A DNA stretch of 64,000 nucleotides from an uncultured Winogradskyella sp. (lineage in GTDB: Bacteria; Bacteroidota; Bacteroidia; Flavobacteriales; Flavobacteriaceae), in the NCBI RefSeq assembly GCF_947496485.1, contig NZ_CANMCZ010000001.1, positions 1,173,596-1,237,595 on the forward strand, read 5' to 3'. Positions 61,620 through 64,000 of this stretch are shown in pieces (the first letter of the stretch is position 1; every line of letters starts with the position of its first letter). The notes beneath the pieces were generated by a model, which ran no database searches, was not told the origin of the DNA, and was given only the letters and a program-made list of their open reading frames with translations. The position numbers were made by a program, and so were the translations under genes.

Positions 61620-62609
61620 ATGTTTCCAATACGAAGAAATAGACGCTTAAGAACCAACGAAGCGATTAGAGGTTTAGTAAGAGAAACAATCATCTCTCCA
61701 AATGATTTTTTAGTACCACTTTTTATAGTTGAAGGCAAAGGCATTAAAGAGGAAATTGCATCAATGCCTAATTACTATCGCTACAGTTTAGATCTACTTA
61801 AAAACGAAGTAAAAACATTATGGAGTTTAGGTTTGAAATCCGTTCTTCTTTTTGTAAAAGTAGATGACTCCCTCAAGGACAATAAAGGCACAGAAACTTT
61901 AAACCCAAACGGATTAATGCAACGTGCTATTAAAACAGTTAAAGATGCTTGCCCAGAAATGTTGGTAATGACAGACGTCGCTTTAGATCCATTTTCTTCT
62001 TATGGTCATGATGGTATTGTTGAAAATGGAAAAATAATAAATGATGCTACAGTCAAAGTTTTAGCCGAAATGAGCATTTCGCACGCTGAAGCTGGAGCAG
62101 ATTTTGTAGCTCCGAGTGATATGATGGATGGACGAATATTAGGCATCAGAGAAGCTTTAGACCAATCTAATTTTATTGATACCGGGATAATGAGTTACTC
62201 GGCAAAATATGCTTCAGCTTTTTATGGTCCTTTTAGAGATGCTTTAGATTCTGCACCTGTGGATATGGCAGATGTCCCAAAAGATAAAAAGACCTATCAG
62301 ATGGACTTTGCAAACAGAGATGAGGCTATTAGAGAAACTGAAATGGATATTAACGAAGGTGCAGATATCATTATGGTTAAGCCTGGACTTTGCTATCTTG
62401 ATATCGTTAGAGATATTAGAAATAGTTTTGATGTACCTATTGCTGTTTACCAAGTATCTGGTGAATATGCAATGTTAAAAGCTGCTGCTGAAAAAGGTTG
62501 GTTAGATCATGATGCTGTAATGTTAGAACAGATTACCTCTATTAAACGTGCTGGTGCAGATATCATTGCTAGTTATTTTGCTAAGGATATTGTACGATTA
62601 ATTTCATAA
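61620..62609 (+). CDS. hemB: Porphobilinogen synthase (delta-aminolevulinate dehydratase)
   Basis: 329 residues. Schiff-base lysines K196 ('MSYSAKYASAFYGPFRDA') and K254 ('IMVKPGLCYLDIVR') are present. At the metal site the sequence is D119-V-A-L-D123-P-F-S-S-Y-G-H-D131-G, so the three zinc cysteines of other PBGS are replaced by A, D and D: this is the magnesium-dependent, zinc-free type. It condenses two ALA to porphobilinogen, feeding HemC. Divergent from the helicase gene; convergent with the next gene. Confidence 0.97.
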   Translation: MFPIRRNRRLRTNEAIRGLVRETIISPNDFLVPLFIVEGKGIKEEIASMPNYYRYSLDLLKNEVKTLWSLGLKSVLLFVKVDDSLKDNKGTETLNPNGLMQRAIKTVKDACPEMLVMTDVALDPFSSYGHDGIVENGKIINDATVKVLAEMSISHAEAGADFVAPSDMMDGRILGIREALDQSNFIDTGIMSYSAKYASAFYGPFRDALDSAPVDMADVPKDKKTYQMDFANRDEAIRETEMDINEGADIIMVKPGLCYLDIVRDIRNSFDVPIAVYQVSGEYAMLKAAAEKGWLDHDAVMLEQITSIKRAGADIIASYFAKDIVRLIS

Positions 62610-62615
62610 AGGCTT

Positions 62616-64000
62616 TTATCTCTCAGCTTCTTTAATCGTGTATGTTTTTTCTAAGTAACCTATTTTACCATCTTTAGAAATAGCTTCGACTATTACGGAA
62701 ACTTCCCCTATGTGATCGTCGTTATAAAACTCTAAAGTATATTCCCCATTAGCATCTAACGTAATATCTGGTGACCAATGGATTACACTTCTGTTATCTG
62801 GTATCACCCAATCTTGGTTTGAAAGCGTTTCATAATTTGGAGTATAAAACGCTATAGATTCTGAAAAGCCCTTTATAGTATTTGTAAGCACACCCTTAGA
62901 TTTGATATTTTTATTCAGTCCATTCTTTGAAAATGTGTATATATGAATATAGCTTAAAACTTTAGGAGCTAAATCACCACTTCTACTATTTAAAAGAACA
63001 GGTGTATACCATACATCCCCAAGATATTGTGAAGGTCTTTTTGCCTTTTTAATTAAATCAATACTTTCTACGTCATTTATAGGGATATTGCCTAAATATC
63101 GATAATCTTCAAGGTGAACAGGTTTGCCATCTAATAAAACTAGCGTCAAATCTGATCCAACAACAGTAGCAATCATTACTTGTCCATATCTACCAACTCT
63201 TTCAATCCTAACAAGATTAGGGTACAATACTTCTAAAACACTATAAATACCATATTCTCTTTTTGGTGCTTTTTTTCTTAGCTCTTCACCTTCAATAACT
63301 GCAGATGGCTCACCGTTACGCTCAATAGATTTCTCTCGGGCAGGTGTCAACTTATAGCCCTTTATGTTAACTTCATCTAGAGCTACCATATTATTCGCCA
63401 CTTCAAAATCACGTTGTATTTTATTTTTCACTTCTACACGCTCAGTAAAAGTTGATATAATCTCACTTGGTAGATCAACCGTTTGCTCTCGTTTAAATTC
63501 TATCTTAGGGTTCCACTTTTTATCTATGTTAATCCTAAAATCTATAGGTTTCCCCTTTTTATCTACAACCTGCATAAAGAGTTCTGTATTAGAATTATAT
63601 ATATCTTCTACTTCAAAACAATATTTACCACTAGAGTCTATCTCTTGCTTATAAATATCAACTGGCTCTCCATAGATAAACATATTGATGTCCAAAGGCT
63701 TTTTTGGTCGTTTCTTTGGGTTAAAATATTCACCAATTGTGCCAGACACTACAAGACGCTTTTCTGGCTTATAAGTATAATGGGTATTGGCCGAGATCTT
63801 TTGGTATTTATAAGTACGCCAGCCCTGACTTAGTAATAATGCATCCAAATCGAGCGCCCTATCATGGTTAGTACTGTCAAAATAATATGTTGGGTCTTCG
63901 ATGAAACCTTTAAGCTCTGAACTCAATAGCAAATGGGATACCAAATTGGGCCTGTAATTTCTTGAGGCATCAACTCTTTCTTTATCGATGACCAAAACCG
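62616..64000 (-). CDS. Exported protein with a TonB-plug-like domain, C-terminal part (runs off right edge)
   Basis: At least 461 residues; the frame stays open to the window edge, so the gene begins outside (the in-frame TTG at 63995 is not the start). It has a carboxypeptidase-regulatory-like beta segment ('VVSGTIGEYFNPKKRPKKPLDINMF'), then a region like the TonB-receptor plug ('ALDEVNIKGYK...VLEVLYPNLVRIERVGRYGQ...LTLVLLDGKPV...INDVESIDLIK'), and a C-terminal strand block ('DANGEYTLEFYNDDHIGEVSVIVEAIS'). No outer-membrane barrel follows, so it is not a full receptor; it resembles the large alpha-2-macroglobulin-like/plug proteins of Bacteroidota. Role unknown. Confidence 0.7.
   Translation of the reverse strand, partial: VLVIDKERVDASRNYRPNLVSHLLLSSELKGFIEDPTYYFDSTNHDRALDLDALLLSQGWRTYKYQKISANTHYTYKPEKRLVVSGTIGEYFNPKKRPKKPLDINMFIYGEPVDIYKQEIDSSGKYCFEVEDIYNSNTELFMQVVDKKGKPIDFRINIDKKWNPKIEFKREQTVDLPSEIISTFTERVEVKNKIQRDFEVANNMVALDEVNIKGYKLTPAREKSIERNGEPSAVIEGEELRKKAPKREYGIYSVLEVLYPNLVRIERVGRYGQVMIATVVGSDLTLVLLDGKPVHLEDYRYLGNIPINDVESIDLIKKAKRPSQYLGDVWYTPVLLNSRSGDLAPKVLSYIHIYTFSKNGLNKNIKSKGVLTNTIKGFSESIAFYTPNYETLSNQDWVIPDNRSVIHWSPDITLDANGEYTLEFYNDDHIGEVSVIVEAISKDGKIGYLEKTYTIKEAER

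Noticed and set aside
1..64000. CRISPR arrays, insertion sequences, prophage or integron structures
   Set aside because: I saw no regularly spaced repeats, transposase, integrase or phage genes, and no attachment-site duplication at tRNA-Asn.

Overview
The window reads as a chromosomal segment of a marine Flavobacteriaceae-type Bacteroidota. The DNA is AT-rich. Promoters match the Bacteroidota form TTG-N20-23-TAnnTTTG rather than the E. coli consensus. One secreted enzyme carries a type IX secretion (T9SS) sorting tail, and several regulators have the periplasmic-TPR/LuxR or membrane-sensor layouts typical of the phylum. Almost all of the 64 kb is coding. I see no insertion sequences, prophage, CRISPR array or rRNA. 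There is one tRNA (Asn, 5301-5374), and both window ends cut genes (an EamA transporter on the left, a TonB-plug-like protein on the right).

Layout. 1-7.7 kb: mixed housekeeping genes (ArsC/Spx-like protein, zinc-ribbon protein, CBS protein, two SDR proteins including an L-threonine dehydrogenase type, two exported hypothetical proteins, tRNA-Asn, RseP, SCO protein). 7.7-21.8 kb: a continuous metal-transport block, all on the + strand: feoA-feoB-FeoB-associated Cys-rich peptide; a CusA/CzcA efflux pump naturally fused to a TolC-type outer-membrane factor plus its adaptor; a DtxR/MntR-type regulator with a candidate self-operator; and an outer-membrane protein with a TroA-type Mn/Zn/Fe ABC importer whose two permeases both carry C-terminal winged-helix tails. 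21.9-24.4 kb: an orphan PL6 alginate-lyase-type enzyme exported by T9SS, with a conspicuous palindromic operator. 24.5-27.9 kb: an ECF sigma factor beside a 956-residue membrane protein that combines an anti-sigma-like N terminus, a duplicated beta module and a TonB C-terminal domain. 28-33 kb: lipoprotein, TerB-DnaJ protein, bacilliredoxin, and an acyltransferase/desaturase/HD-hydrolase operon. 33-36 kb: an AraC regulator and two tandem paralogous secreted proteins sharing the same promoter architecture. 36-43 kb: radical SAM protein, crotonase, histidine kinase, hemJ, and a large BNR/sortilin-like protein.

39-62.6 kb is dominated by haem biosynthesis, scattered over several transcription units: hemJ, hemH (with MATE pump), hemA-hemCD(fusion)-hemE with a divergent PchR-like AraC regulator, hemF and hemB. 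Together these cover glutamyl-tRNA to haem except for hemL. Between them lie a giant TraB/GumN protein, a CysZ/EI24 protein, a GNAT enzyme, a TPR-LuxR membrane regulator, and an unusual membrane-anchored superfamily-2 helicase. With iron/manganese import, metal efflux and haem synthesis in one stretch, metal homeostasis is the main theme.

The strongest candidates for something undescribed are the sigma/TonB-hybrid pair (24.5-27.9 kb), the membrane-anchored helicase (58.9-61.5 kb), and the AraC-linked paralogue pair with gap-free conserved promoters (33.1-35.8 kb). All functional calls come from reading motifs by eye; no database search was run.
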